Of a stretch of DNA of 20,787 nucleotides, positions 1 through 6,903 are shown in pieces; position 1 is the stretch's first letter, and each line of letters starts with the position of its first letter. The notes below the pieces were generated by a model. The model was not told the origin of the DNA. It worked only from the letters and a program-made list of their open reading frames with translations, and did no database searches. The stretch is taken from positions 1-20,787 of the forward strand of contig JACPCQ010000047.1 in the NCBI GenBank assembly GCA_016179715.1, written 5' to 3'. A program made the translations under genes and the position numbers. This stretch comes from Parcubacteria group bacterium. GTDB lineage: Bacteria; Patescibacteriota; Minisyncoccia; JACPCQ01.

Positions 1-71
1 CGGTCGGGTCAACTCGCCTTCGGCTCCGGTGTGGCGGTCACGGTCGCGCTTACAACGCCTTTGGCGGGTTC

Positions 72-1853
72 TCAAAAAACATAGTCGCTTCGCTCCTTGT
101 TTTTTGGAATAAATATCGGCCAGACTTTGCGTGTGTCAATAAACCAACGGTATATCTGCGCGAAGCGATCGGACGGAACAGCTATTGCAGATACCGCTAC
201 GCCCCGAATGCGCTCCGGCAACACGTAGAGGTACTGGGGGGAGTACAAGAACACTGCGGGAGCATCCTTGCGCACTTCCTGCTGAAATTTTTCGTAAGTC
301 ACTCTGCGCTCCTCCAGGTCGGTATCCGAACGCGCCGCTTCAAGCAAGCGATCAACGGTGATATTTGTATATAGTGCGATGTTTAACCCCGGATCATTTC
401 GCTGGGATGAATGCCAAAACGCAAACGGGTCCGGATCCAGCCCGACCACTTCTCCAAAAAGCAGCGCGTCATATTCACGCGGACGAATAACACGCTGATT
501 CAAATCTCCCAGTTCAAAGACGCGCACAGCCACCTTCGCGCCTAACTGCTCCCATGCTGACTTCAGCAATTGGGCAGTCTGTACCAAATCCGGAGCATTT
601 GAGGTCACGAGAGAGAAAGAGAGCTCCACCGGCTCTTTGCCTCGGGTAATTTTCTCCAGCACTCCCCGCTTCTCATTAAACGTCCATCCTGCTTTTTTCA
701 ATGATGCGCGGATATCGTCCACGTCCGGCACTGTGGGATTTTCCTGTTCAAGCGCGCCGAATGTACCCGGCGGTACGGGACCGGAAAGCGGGGTCGCGTA
801 TCCGGAAAACACCTCGGCAACAACCTTCTCCCTATCAACCGCGCGCACCAGCGCTTTTCGCACCGCGAGCTCTGCAAAAGCAGGGACGGTATTCTGATTC
901 AAAAAGACCGCAAACACGCGCGGGAGATTCAGCGCAGATAATACACTCCCTTTTTTGCGCACCTCGTTGATTCGCTGCGGGGAAATAGAGCTTGCGCTGT
1001 CAATAAAACCATTCTTATAGGCAGCGATGAGCTCGTCTTCGGATGGATAAAACTTCAGCGCGATGCGCTTAACAAAAGGCTTCCCCAACAGGAACTGCTC
1101 ATTGGCAGCAAGTACATACGAGGTGATGATACCGGAGGAATTTCGCACGACCTTCTGCACCTTATACGGCCCCGAACCTATCGGGCGTATATTAAATTCA
1201 CTCAACGCCATCTGTTCCGCGGCCGCTCCCTCCCAAAGATGTTTGGGCAGAATGCCCAAGGTTGCGTTTTCTAAGAACGGTGCGTAGGGACGCCGCAAGA
1301 GAAAACGTATTACGCGGTTATCCACCTTCTCCACCTCAACTCCTTCCCAGTTTGCCCGCTTCGAACTCTTAAGCGCCGGATTCTTCGCCTCACGTATAGT
1401 AAAGAGGATGTCGTCGCTTGTGACCGGATAGCCGTCATGCCATAATGCATTCTCCTTGATAGTAAACGTATAAGTCATGCCGTCTTCGGAAATTTCATAT
1501 CGTTCGGCAAGATCCGGGATAAGCCCGCCGCTGCCGTCCGGACGCAACAGACCGGAGTACACAAGCGCAGTAAGATCCCTATCGCTGTCGGAGATTGCAA
1601 TCAGCGGGTTGATAAAGCGGGGAGTTCCGATAATTCCCTCGGTAAAGGACCCGCCTTCGGCCGGCACCTCTTTGGCATATAATCGGTTTACTCCGACGAT
1701 AATGCCAAAAACGCTGAATGCCAATAAAAACACCAAAAACAGAAAGGCAATCTTTTCGCGAAAAGGCAGTCGTCGCGCAACATAACGCAATACGCTAAGC
1801 GCCGCAATAGGTTTTGTAGACACAAATACAAACAATCGTTGAAAACGTTTCAC
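72..1853 (-). CDS. Membrane-anchored family-5 (Opp/Dpp-type) solute-binding protein
   Basis: This 593-aa protein resembles the extracellular peptide-binding proteins of ABC importers (SBP family 5). Residues 1-34 are basic and residues 35-56 are a hydrophobic segment with no lipobox cysteine, so it is probably anchored in the membrane by an uncleaved N-terminal helix. The remainder carries family-type stretches such as GIIGTPRFINPL (about 73-84), the ALWHDGYPVTSDDILFT region and a C-terminal YDALLFGEV...DPDPFAFWHSSQ block. Translation starts at a GTG 17 nt after the secG stop, so the two genes probably share a transcript. No permease or ATPase gene is adjacent, so the transport partner is elsewhere or absent. 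The last codons lie inside a terminator-like hairpin. The family call is firm; the substrate is unknown and peptide is only the family default. Confidence 0.88.
   Translation of the reverse strand: MKRFQRLFVFVSTKPIAALSVLRYVARRLPFREKIAFLFLVFLLAFSVFGIIVGVNRLYAKEVPAEGGSFTEGIIGTPRFINPLIAISDSDRDLTALVYSGLLRPDGSGGLIPDLAERYEISEDGMTYTFTIKENALWHDGYPVTSDDILFTIREAKNPALKSSKRANWEGVEVEKVDNRVIRFLLRRPYAPFLENATLGILPKHLWEGAAAEQMALSEFNIRPIGSGPYKVQKVVRNSSGIITSYVLAANEQFLLGKPFVKRIALKFYPSEDELIAAYKNGFIDSASSISPQRINEVRKKGSVLSALNLPRVFAVFLNQNTVPAFAELAVRKALVRAVDREKVVAEVFSGYATPLSGPVPPGTFGALEQENPTVPDVDDIRASLKKAGWTFNEKRGVLEKITRGKEPVELSFSLVTSNAPDLVQTAQLLKSAWEQLGAKVAVRVFELGDLNQRVIRPREYDALLFGEVVGLDPDPFAFWHSSQRNDPGLNIALYTNITVDRLLEAARSDTDLEERRVTYEKFQQEVRKDAPAVFLYSPQYLYVLPERIRGVAVSAIAVPSDRFAQIYRWFIDTRKVWPIFIPKNKERSDYVF
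74..105 (-). terminator. Terminator-like hairpin overlapping the end of the solute-binding protein gene
   Basis: AAAAAACA (74-81) and TGTTTTTT (98-105) are perfect inverted repeats around a 16-nt GC-rich centre. On the minus strand the second arm gives a run of six T directly before the TGA stop at 72-74. This is a plausible intrinsic terminator for the secG/solute-binding transcript, although the stem is A/T-rich. Positions 1-71, beyond the stop, hold no gene I can support. Confidence 0.5.
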
Positions 1854-1870
1854 AAATATAGAGTCAGAAT

Positions 1871-2089
1871 CTAGACGAGAAGCTGGAGCAATGCAAGCAA
1901 TAAAAACAAGATTCCAATGATGATGGAAGCAATAAACAACGTGCGCTCAAAACCACGCCGCGTATAATAGCCGCCCCCCGAGCCGCCAAACGCCGTAGAT
2001 AACCCAGCGCCGCGGCGTTGAAGCAGGATTACAACGATGAGACACAAAGAAACAACAACCTGAACAATATTCAGGAAAGATGCAGGCAT
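1871..2089 (-). CDS. secG: SecG, preprotein translocase subunit
   Basis: A 72-aa protein made of two hydrophobic segments (about residues 5-22 and 50-71) joined by a glycine-rich loop with the SecG signature LLQRRGAGLSTAFGGSGGG followed by YYTRRGFE. SecG binds SecYE and helps SecA-driven export through the plasma membrane. The length matches the family (about 70-110 aa). I start at the ATG at 2089 (MPASFLNI); the open frame continues upstream but that extension is not SecG-like and would run through the promoter. The start lies 14 nt after a promoter -10 box. The gene is divergent from trpS and is followed after 17 nt by the solute-binding protein. Confidence 0.93.
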   Translation of the reverse strand: MPASFLNIVQVVVSLCLIVVILLQRRGAGLSTAFGGSGGGYYTRRGFERTLFIASIIIGILFLLLALLQLLV

Positions 2090-2103
2090 ATGCGATAACC
2101 CCC

Positions 2104-2133
2104 AAGATACCACAACGCTATTTTTATTGTCAA
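2104..2133 (-). promoter_or_regulatory. Promoter of secG
   Basis: On the minus strand there is a perfect -35 TTGACA (2128-2133), an 18-nt spacer, and a -10 TATCTT (2104-2109) preceded by TGG, giving an extended -10. The ATG begins 14 nt after the -10 box, so the expected 5' leader is only about 5-8 nt. Confidence 0.7.
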
Positions 2134-2171
2134 GGCGCTTCAGCCGGGGAGATGAGAGCAAAATCTTCCTC

Positions 2172-2200
2172 TTCCGACAGGAGAAAAAACATAGTACAAT
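2172..2200 (+). promoter_or_regulatory. Probable promoter of trpS giving a leaderless mRNA
   Basis: TACAAT (2195-2200) matches the -10 consensus at five of six positions. With a 17-nt spacer the -35 would be TTCCGA, a weak match. The trpS ATG starts at 2206, where transcription would be expected to begin, so the mRNA may have no leader. No Shine-Dalgarno sequence lies at a usable distance. Confidence 0.5.
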
Positions 2201-2205
2201 AAGAC

Positions 2206-3201
2206 ATGCCCGCTTCAAAAAAAGAAAGAGTTTTCTCGGGGATCCAGCCGAGCGGAAACGTCCACATTGGCAATTACTTGGGCGCAATCAAACGCTGGGT
2301 TGATGAGCAGGACCGGTTTGACAATATCTTTTGCATTGTGGACCTGCACGCCATCACCGTCCCGCAAGACCCGAAAACGCTTCGCAATAAAATACGCGAA
2401 GTCGCAGCGCTGCTTCTTGCGGCAGGAATCAATCCGCAACACTCGCCCGTCTTCGTCCAGTCCCACATCAGCGCGCATGCGGAGCTTGCATGGATTCTAA
2501 ACTGCATCACGCCCATGGGATGGATGGAGCGCATGATCCAATACAAAGAAAAATCTTCTGCAAATAAAGAACGTGTGAGTGTCGGCTTGTTTGATTATCC
2601 CGCGCTGATGGCAGCCGACATTCTTCTGTACCGCACCGACCTCGTGCCGGTAGGCGAAGACCAGCAGCAGCATGTGGAACTTGCGCGCGATATCGCACAG
2701 CGTTTCAACAACACATATGGGGAAACTTTCGTACTGCCCAAGGCGGTGGTGCCGGCACAGAGCAGCCGTATTATGGGGCTGGATAATCCCGCCAAAAAGA
2801 TGAGCAAGAGCTCCGGGGGAGCAAAACATGCCGTTTCACTGCTGGATTCGCCCAAAATAATCCGCGCAAAAATTATGTCTGCCGCGACCGATTCCCGGAA
2901 TGAAATACGGTTTGACGCTACCCGTCCGGGAATATACAACCTCTTGCTTATCTACGAACAATTCAGTGCGCGCAAGCGCGCGGATATTGAGCGTGAATTT
3001 TCCGGAAAGGGATATGCGGAACTCAAAAACGCGCTTGCGGACCTGCTCATCAGACATCTGGAGCCGCTGCAAGCGCGCTACAAAGAATTGCGTTCTGACG
3101 AGCGTACGATAGAATCCATTGTGCGGGAGAGCGCGGAACGCATCCGCCCGCTTGCAGAAAAAACCCTGCAAACTGTCAAAGAAAAAATGGGGCTGGGTTA
3201 G
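2206..3201 (+). CDS. trpS: Tryptophanyl-tRNA synthetase
   Basis: This class I aminoacyl-tRNA synthetase charges tRNA-Trp with tryptophan in the cytoplasm. The 331-aa length matches bacterial TrpS (E. coli 334). Visible motifs are SGIQPSGNVHIGNYLGAIK near the N terminus, with the HIGH-type motif HIGN at 20-23; the GEDQ adenylate/tryptophan-pocket motif at 150-153; and KMSKS at 198-202 preceded by IMGLDNPAK. The C-terminal helical domain binds the anticodon. The gene is divergent from secG and shares overlapping stop codons with the convergent mutase gene. The -10 box sits 5 nt before the ATG, which suggests leaderless expression. The identification is secure. Confidence 0.97.
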   Translation: MPASKKERVFSGIQPSGNVHIGNYLGAIKRWVDEQDRFDNIFCIVDLHAITVPQDPKTLRNKIREVAALLLAAGINPQHSPVFVQSHISAHAELAWILNCITPMGWMERMIQYKEKSSANKERVSVGLFDYPALMAADILLYRTDLVPVGEDQQQHVELARDIAQRFNNTYGETFVLPKAVVPAQSSRIMGLDNPAKKMSKSSGGAKHAVSLLDSPKIIRAKIMSAATDSRNEIRFDATRPGIYNLLLIYEQFSARKRADIEREFSGKGYAELKNALADLLIRHLEPLQARYKELRSDERTIESIVRESAERIRPLAEKTLQTVKEKMGLG

Positions 3202-4568
3202 ATATCCTTGCGCTCATGCAGTAAGAGCGTTTCTTCCAGTTTTTTTTCTTTTTGCCGCAGCAGTTCGGGAGTGCGCGCCTCAATGTTTACGCGTACCAGC
3301 GGCTCGGTTGCGGAGGGGCGGATGTTAAACCACCAGTCGGCATATTCCGCCGTGATGCCGTCAATGAACGATTGCGTGCCGTCGCGGTAGGTTTCCCGGA
3401 TGGTTTTTGCGAGCGCGTCCCAGTTTCGGATTGTAAAATTCCTCTCGCCTGATTGCGCGGTTTTTTTGAATTTTTCAATGAGCTCGCCCAACGGCTGCCT
3501 TGAGCGCGAAACGATATTCACAAGGTGCATGAATGCAAGCAGCGCGGAATCAGCGCCGAAAAATTCCCGAAAATAATAATGCCCGCTTGATTCAAACGCG
3601 AAACGCGCGTTGCGCTGCTGCATAAATTCCTTTATATATGTCGTACCGACCCGCGAGACGTATACGTTTCCCCGCTTTTCCCTCATAAGTTCCCGTAACG
3701 TGTGAGTGACGCGCACATCCGCAATAACCTCTTCTCCTTCCTCTGTAAGCGCATCAGCCAAGAGAAGTCCAAGAATGTCCGGGGCGACAATCTTGCCGCA
3801 TTCATCCGCCGCCACAATACGGTCCGCATCAGCGTCAAACGCCACGCCGAAATCTGCATTTTCATTTTGGACTGCTTTTGACAGTATGGCCTGCGCTTCC
3901 GGAAGAAGCGGATTGGGAGGATGAGCGGAAAAAGTACCATCCGCATCAAAAAAAAGCGGCACATGCTCAACATTCATACACGATAACACTGCTGGCAAAA
4001 ACTTCCCCGCAGAACCTCCGCCGGCATCCACAACCACCTTTACCTTTTTTTGTACATGCGCGTGTGCGCACAAGAATTTTTTGTAAGCGGGAAAATAGTC
4101 GCAAGGATTAACAGCCCCCTTCTCCACGCCTTTCGGCAATGCTAACGCCGTGCCTCCTGTGGTCATTTTCTGCATCTGTGAAATCCCATTCTCGTAGGAA
4201 AGCTGATGCACGCCGCGCAAAAGAAATTTCATTCCGTTATACTCGGCCGGATTGTGAGAAGCGGTAATCATAATGCCTCCCGCCGCATCCGGTGTCGTCC
4301 CCACCGCAAAATGTAAAAGTGGAGTCGTCACCACGCCAATATCATATACGGCGGCACCCGCAGAGAGCAGGGCACGGGTACAGGAATGCGCAAGCGACTC
4401 GGAAGAAGTGCGCACGTCCCTGCCTACAATCACCGGCCCCGCCATCCCGCGTTCGGCGAGTAGCCGCACAAATGCCCGCGCAATTGCCTCAACCGCGTGT
4501 TCATTGAGTTCTTCCGGATATATGCCCCGGATATCATACCGCCGAAAGATAGCCGCGTTGATATTCAT
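3198..4568 (-). CDS. manB: Phosphomannomutase/phosphoglucomutase (alpha-D-phosphohexomutase family)
   Basis: A 456-aa enzyme of the family that moves phosphate between C6 and C1 of glucose or mannose, supplying sugar-1-phosphates for envelope polysaccharide. The landmarks occur in family order: the N-terminal FRRYDIRG; the phosphoserine loop TASHNP at 102-107 (Ser104 is the expected phosphorylated residue); the metal loop DADADR at 245-250, where the more usual sequence is DGDADR; the sugar-specificity loop ESSGHYYF; and the C-terminal phosphate loop RPSATEPLVRVN, where RPSNTEP is common. I cannot tell mannose from glucose preference; manB is used in the broad sense. Its stop overlaps that of trpS. 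Its start at 4568 lies 71 bp from the ychF 5' stub, which looks like an ancestral divergent arrangement with ychF. Confidence 0.92.
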   Translation of the reverse strand: MNINAAIFRRYDIRGIYPEELNEHAVEAIARAFVRLLAERGMAGPVIVGRDVRTSSESLAHSCTRALLSAGAAVYDIGVVTTPLLHFAVGTTPDAAGGIMITASHNPAEYNGMKFLLRGVHQLSYENGISQMQKMTTGGTALALPKGVEKGAVNPCDYFPAYKKFLCAHAHVQKKVKVVVDAGGGSAGKFLPAVLSCMNVEHVPLFFDADGTFSAHPPNPLLPEAQAILSKAVQNENADFGVAFDADADRIVAADECGKIVAPDILGLLLADALTEEGEEVIADVRVTHTLRELMREKRGNVYVSRVGTTYIKEFMQQRNARFAFESSGHYYFREFFGADSALLAFMHLVNIVSRSRQPLGELIEKFKKTAQSGERNFTIRNWDALAKTIRETYRDGTQSFIDGITAEYADWWFNIRPSATEPLVRVNIEARTPELLRQKEKKLEETLLLHERKDI

Positions 4569-4639
4569 TACGTATTAGTTTACCATAAAGCCGTCACACA
4601 GGCGCATACGCCATCTGTTTTTGGCATTGTCACTTTTTT

Positions 4640-4699
4640 ATGAATCTCTCCATCGGTATCGTTGGAACACAACCCGACATGAAAAAGGCAAGGGGTTGA
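4640..4699 (+). pseudogene. Stranded 5' fragment of ychF
   Basis: The first 26 nt read ATG AAT CTC TCC ATC followed by GGT ATC GTT GG, encoding MNLSIGIVG, the same nine residues that begin the intact ychF at 5866. The two copies differ only at the third positions of three codons (GGT/GGA, ATC/ATT, GTT/GTC). After that the homology stops and the frame reaches TGA at 4697-4699. The fragment sits 71 bp from the divergent mutase start, a natural position for the original ychF start. I read it as the end of ychF left behind when an island entered. Confidence 0.65.
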
Positions 4700-4740
4700 C
4701 CCTTCGCCCTTTGAAAAAAGGTGAAGGGCTGACACCTTTT
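4682..4740. repeat. REP-like nested hairpin
   Basis: The outer arms AAAAGG/CCTTTT enclose a longer imperfect stem, CCCTTCGCCCTTT (4700-4712) against AAAGGTGAAGGG (4717-4728). A small GGG-TTGA-CCC fold lies in the upstream half. It sits at the left side of the accessory island just after the ychF stub. It resembles REP-type palindromes or the end of an IS200/IS605-like element, but no transposase for that family is present. Confidence 0.45.
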
Positions 4741-4865
4741 GAGTTCAAGATCAAGCTTCCTACGCCAGCTTAGCGTTCATAAGAAGAGCTTAGCCCTCTC
4801 TTGCTTTTTAGTACGAAAATGGTAGGCTTTGGGCAGAAAAAGTTAGTCCTTCAAGCAACCGAGAG

Positions 4866-4871
4866 GAGGTG
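4866..4871 (+). promoter_or_regulatory. Perfect Shine-Dalgarno sequence for the 199-aa gene
   Basis: AGGAGGTGA, running from the sixth base of the block GAGAGGAGGT at 4861-4870 into the next bases, is an ideal anti-16S match placed just upstream of the ATG at 4877. The core genes in this window have no comparable site. A weak promoter candidate lies upstream: TTGCTT at 4801-4806, a 16-nt spacer, and TAGGCT at 4823-4828 preceded by TGG. Confidence 0.6.
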
Positions 4872-4876
4872 AATGC

Positions 4877-5476
4877 ATGCAAGTCTTTACACGATCGGAA
4901 GGTGCTCAATTTGGGAACAGAGAGCGTATGCAAGATATGCTGGAATCAGTGGCGATGAAAGAGCCAATCTCCCTTGGTGAGGTGGGTACTCTTTTCTGGA
5001 GTAAGAGCCACTACACAAAACAGAGGTTATGGGGTGATACGTTCGAGGAATTCTTCAAGTGGTGCGGTGAGGGCTGGACAAGCCACTATAGGTTGCCCCG
5101 GGGAGGAAGCTTTGGTCTCGTTCTCAATCTACACAGACCCCTGCGGCAAAGCGGCGCTGAGTGCGTTCGGATTTTCCGGGGGGTACGCTTACAAGATGGG
5201 GCCGTAGTAACCGAGACGAAAATCTCCACAGATGAGGACGACAGGAGGATGTTTCTCAAAAACCTCTCACTCCCCGTGAAGTTCGTCCTCTGTTTAAGGG
5301 CCCTCCTCATGGAGCTAGAAGGGGAAGAGCTCTTCTGCGACTACTGCTGTCTTCCCGAAGAGGGAGACGCCCTGAGGGTGTACGTGGATTTCGATGACTG
5401 CCAGGCGCTCACCATGGAGCCAGACGCCTTGCTCCTCCACATTGCTGCACGATTTGCTGAGGCCTTTAGCAAATAG
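4877..5476 (+). CDS. Hypothetical 199-aa protein carried on the island
   Basis: I do not recognise this protein. It has no signal peptide or membrane segment and looks like a soluble mixed alpha/beta protein. The N-terminal 60 residues are charged and aromatic (FWSKSHYTKQRLW, FEEFFKWCGEGW). The middle contains a GGSFGLVLNLHRPL strand-like stretch. The C-terminal half has a leucine-rich helix (FVLCLRALLMELEGEE) and the cysteine cluster FCDYCC; there are seven cysteines in all. The start at 4877 is fixed by a perfect Shine-Dalgarno sequence, and a terminator follows 29 nt after the stop, so it looks like a complete, expressed single-gene unit. Neighbours are a REP-like hairpin upstream and an IS1595-type remnant downstream, which suggests acquisition by transfer. 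Function is unknown; cargo of a mobile element is one possibility. Confidence 0.72.
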   Translation: MQVFTRSEGAQFGNRERMQDMLESVAMKEPISLGEVGTLFWSKSHYTKQRLWGDTFEEFFKWCGEGWTSHYRLPRGGSFGLVLNLHRPLRQSGAECVRIFRGVRLQDGAVVTETKISTDEDDRRMFLKNLSLPVKFVLCLRALLMELEGEELFCDYCCLPEEGDALRVYVDFDDCQALTMEPDALLLHIAARFAEAFSK

Positions 5477-5504
5477 CAGTAAGGCAAGGGCTCGGGTTCT
5501 CGAT

Positions 5505-5543
5505 AAGGCGGTGAGATAGTATCAACATCCGCCTTTCTTTTTG
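5505..5543 (+). terminator. Intrinsic terminator after the 199-aa gene
   Basis: AAGGCGG (5505-5511) and CCGCCTT (5529-5535) form a perfect 7-bp stem with a 17-nt loop, followed by TCTTTTT. It lies 29 nt after the stop codon. Confidence 0.65.
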
Positions 5544-5595
5544 TATCAATCGCCAAGAAGGTGGTTTTTTTGTTTATATCCCAAGCTATTTACAG

Positions 5596-5857
5596 AGGTT
5601 TTAGACCATCACAGTTGTGATCTGGTCTAGAGCCTAACGAATTTTCGAGGGGCAATGGTGTTCACATCAACGGTATTGAGAACTTCTGGAGCCTCATGAA
5701 ACACGGACTTGCTAAATTCAATAGCGCAAAAAGAACCTTGAACTGCATTTGAAAGAGTCTGAATGGCGATACGGAAAATCATTTGCTATGATGAAAATTG
5801 AGCTGTGGAAACTTTACAAATCTTACTTAAATCAGTGAATCATCTAGTCCAGAGCCT
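5596..5857 (+). mobile_element. Degraded IS1595-type insertion element
   Basis: Left-end-like sequence (AGGTTTTAGACCATCACAG from 5596) runs straight into a right-end-like sequence (TGTGATCTGGTCTAGAGCCT, ending 5635), forming a hairpin at about 5601-5630. The 3' end of a transposase gene follows, then a second right-end-like sequence (ATCATCTAGTCCAGAGCCT, ending 5857). The layout suggests an element that lost most of its interior. I see no clear target-site duplication. The family assignment rests on the transposase fragment. Confidence 0.6.
5636..5838 (+). pseudogene. IS1595-family (ISXO2-like) transposase, C-terminal remnant with frameshift
   Basis: The frame from 5636 reads NEFSRGNGVHING then IENFWSLMKHGLAKFNSAK. 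This matches the conserved HxNGIExFWSxxKxxL block near the C terminus of IS1595/ISXO2-type DDE transposases, which includes the final catalytic Glu. At the A-run around 5728-5732 the reading must shift by one base; the other frame then continues LELHLKESEWRY and ends at TGA 5836-5838. In the first frame a stop falls at 5750-5752. The N-terminal two thirds, including the first catalytic residues, are missing. The piece is inactive. Family recognition is by motif memory, without a search. Confidence 0.68.
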
Positions 5858-5865
5858 TTTGTTTT

Positions 5866-6894
5866 ATGAATCTCTCCATCGGAATTGTCGGGCTGCCCAA
5901 TGTCGGAAAGTCTTCTCTTTTTCAGGCGCTTACCCGCAAACAAGTGGATACATCAAATTATCCGTTTGCCACCATTGACCCCAATGTGGGTGTTGTTGAG
6001 GTTCCGGATAAACGGCTCACGGCGCTCGCGCAGACCGCGCAGTCGGCGCGCACCGTGGCAGCGGTTGTGGAATTCGTGGATATCGCAGGACTGGTTTCGG
6101 GGGCGCATAAAGGAGAGGGGCTGGGCAACAAGTTTTTACAGCACATACGCGAAACGCAGAGTGTCGCACATGTTGTGCGCGCGTTCCACAAAAACGACGT
6201 GATGCACGTTGCGGGAACGATATCGCCGGAACGCGACATTGACATCATTAACACCGAGCTCTTGCTCAAAGATCTTGAAACGGCGGAACACGCCCTGGCA
6301 AGGCGCGAACGGGAAGCACGGTCGGGAAATGCAGAGGCAAAAAAGGCCTATGAGCAGCTCTTACTGCTCAAGGCGGAGTTGGATGCCGGAAAGCGCCCGA
6401 CTGAAGCATCTTTTGCAGATGTCGCAAAAGAATTCGGGCTGTTAAGCGCAAAGCCGATGCTTTATGTTATTAACGGAAAACCTGAAGAAACAAAACACAT
6501 CACGGTACTGCCTTCCCCGCACGTGTTCATTGACATAAAAGAAGAACTGGAGATGAGCGCGCTCTCTTGGCAAGAACAGGAAGAACTGGGGTTTCACTCG
6601 CAGCTTCCTGAACTTATCCGCGCCGCGTACCGGCTGCTTGGGCTTATCACGTTTTTCACCGCAGGAGAAAAAGAGGCACGTGCATGGACCATTATTCAGC
6701 AGACAAATGCGAGAGCGGCGGGAACAGCGATTCATTCGGATTTTGAGGAAAAATTCATTCGTGCGCACATCATCTCATACGAAGACTTTATCTCATGTGG
6801 CGGATGGGCCGGGGCGCGTAATCACGGAAAACTCCGCGTTGAGGGCAGAGACTATATCGTAAAAGACGGTGATGTCATTGAATTTAAGATTTAA
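5866..6894 (+). CDS. ychF: YchF/OLA1-type ribosome-associated ATPase
   Basis: A 342-aa P-loop NTPase of the Obg-related HAS family; E. coli YchF (363 aa) binds the ribosome and hydrolyses ATP in preference to GTP. The Walker A GLPNVGKSS is at 9-17, the G2-like NYPFATIDPNVG at 31-42, and DIAGL at 72-76, with a hydrophobic residue in place of the catalytic Gln as is usual for HAS proteins. In place of the GTP-specific NKxD motif there is NGKPEE. A helical coiled-coil insertion follows the middle of the G domain. The C-terminal TGS domain (about 265-342) ends in KDGDVIEFKI. The gene is complete, but its original upstream region has been displaced by the island, since a stub of its start lies at 4640. 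I see no convincing new promoter or Shine-Dalgarno site at 5866. Confidence 0.95.
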   Translation: MNLSIGIVGLPNVGKSSLFQALTRKQVDTSNYPFATIDPNVGVVEVPDKRLTALAQTAQSARTVAAVVEFVDIAGLVSGAHKGEGLGNKFLQHIRETQSVAHVVRAFHKNDVMHVAGTISPERDIDIINTELLLKDLETAEHALARREREARSGNAEAKKAYEQLLLLKAELDAGKRPTEASFADVAKEFGLLSAKPMLYVINGKPEETKHITVLPSPHVFIDIKEELEMSALSWQEQEELGFHSQLPELIRAAYRLLGLITFFTAGEKEARAWTIIQQTNARAAGTAIHSDFEEKFIRAHIISYEDFISCGGWAGARNHGKLRVEGRDYIVKDGDVIEFKI

Positions 6895-6903
6895 GATATG
6901 AGA

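Noticed and set aside
1..84. Plus-strand open frame from the window edge to TAG at 82-84 (ends ...LTTPLAGSQKT)
   Set aside because: Only 27 codons are visible, it overlaps the minus-strand gene and its hairpin, and it resembles no family I know.
2090..2287. 66-residue N-terminal extension of SecG
   Set aside because: It would run through the secG promoter and the trpS start region, and SecG is normally about 70-110 aa starting at the first helix.
5728..5736. Programmed frameshift in the transposase at the A-run
   Set aside because: The upstream two thirds of the gene are gone, so the shift is more likely decay than a working signal.
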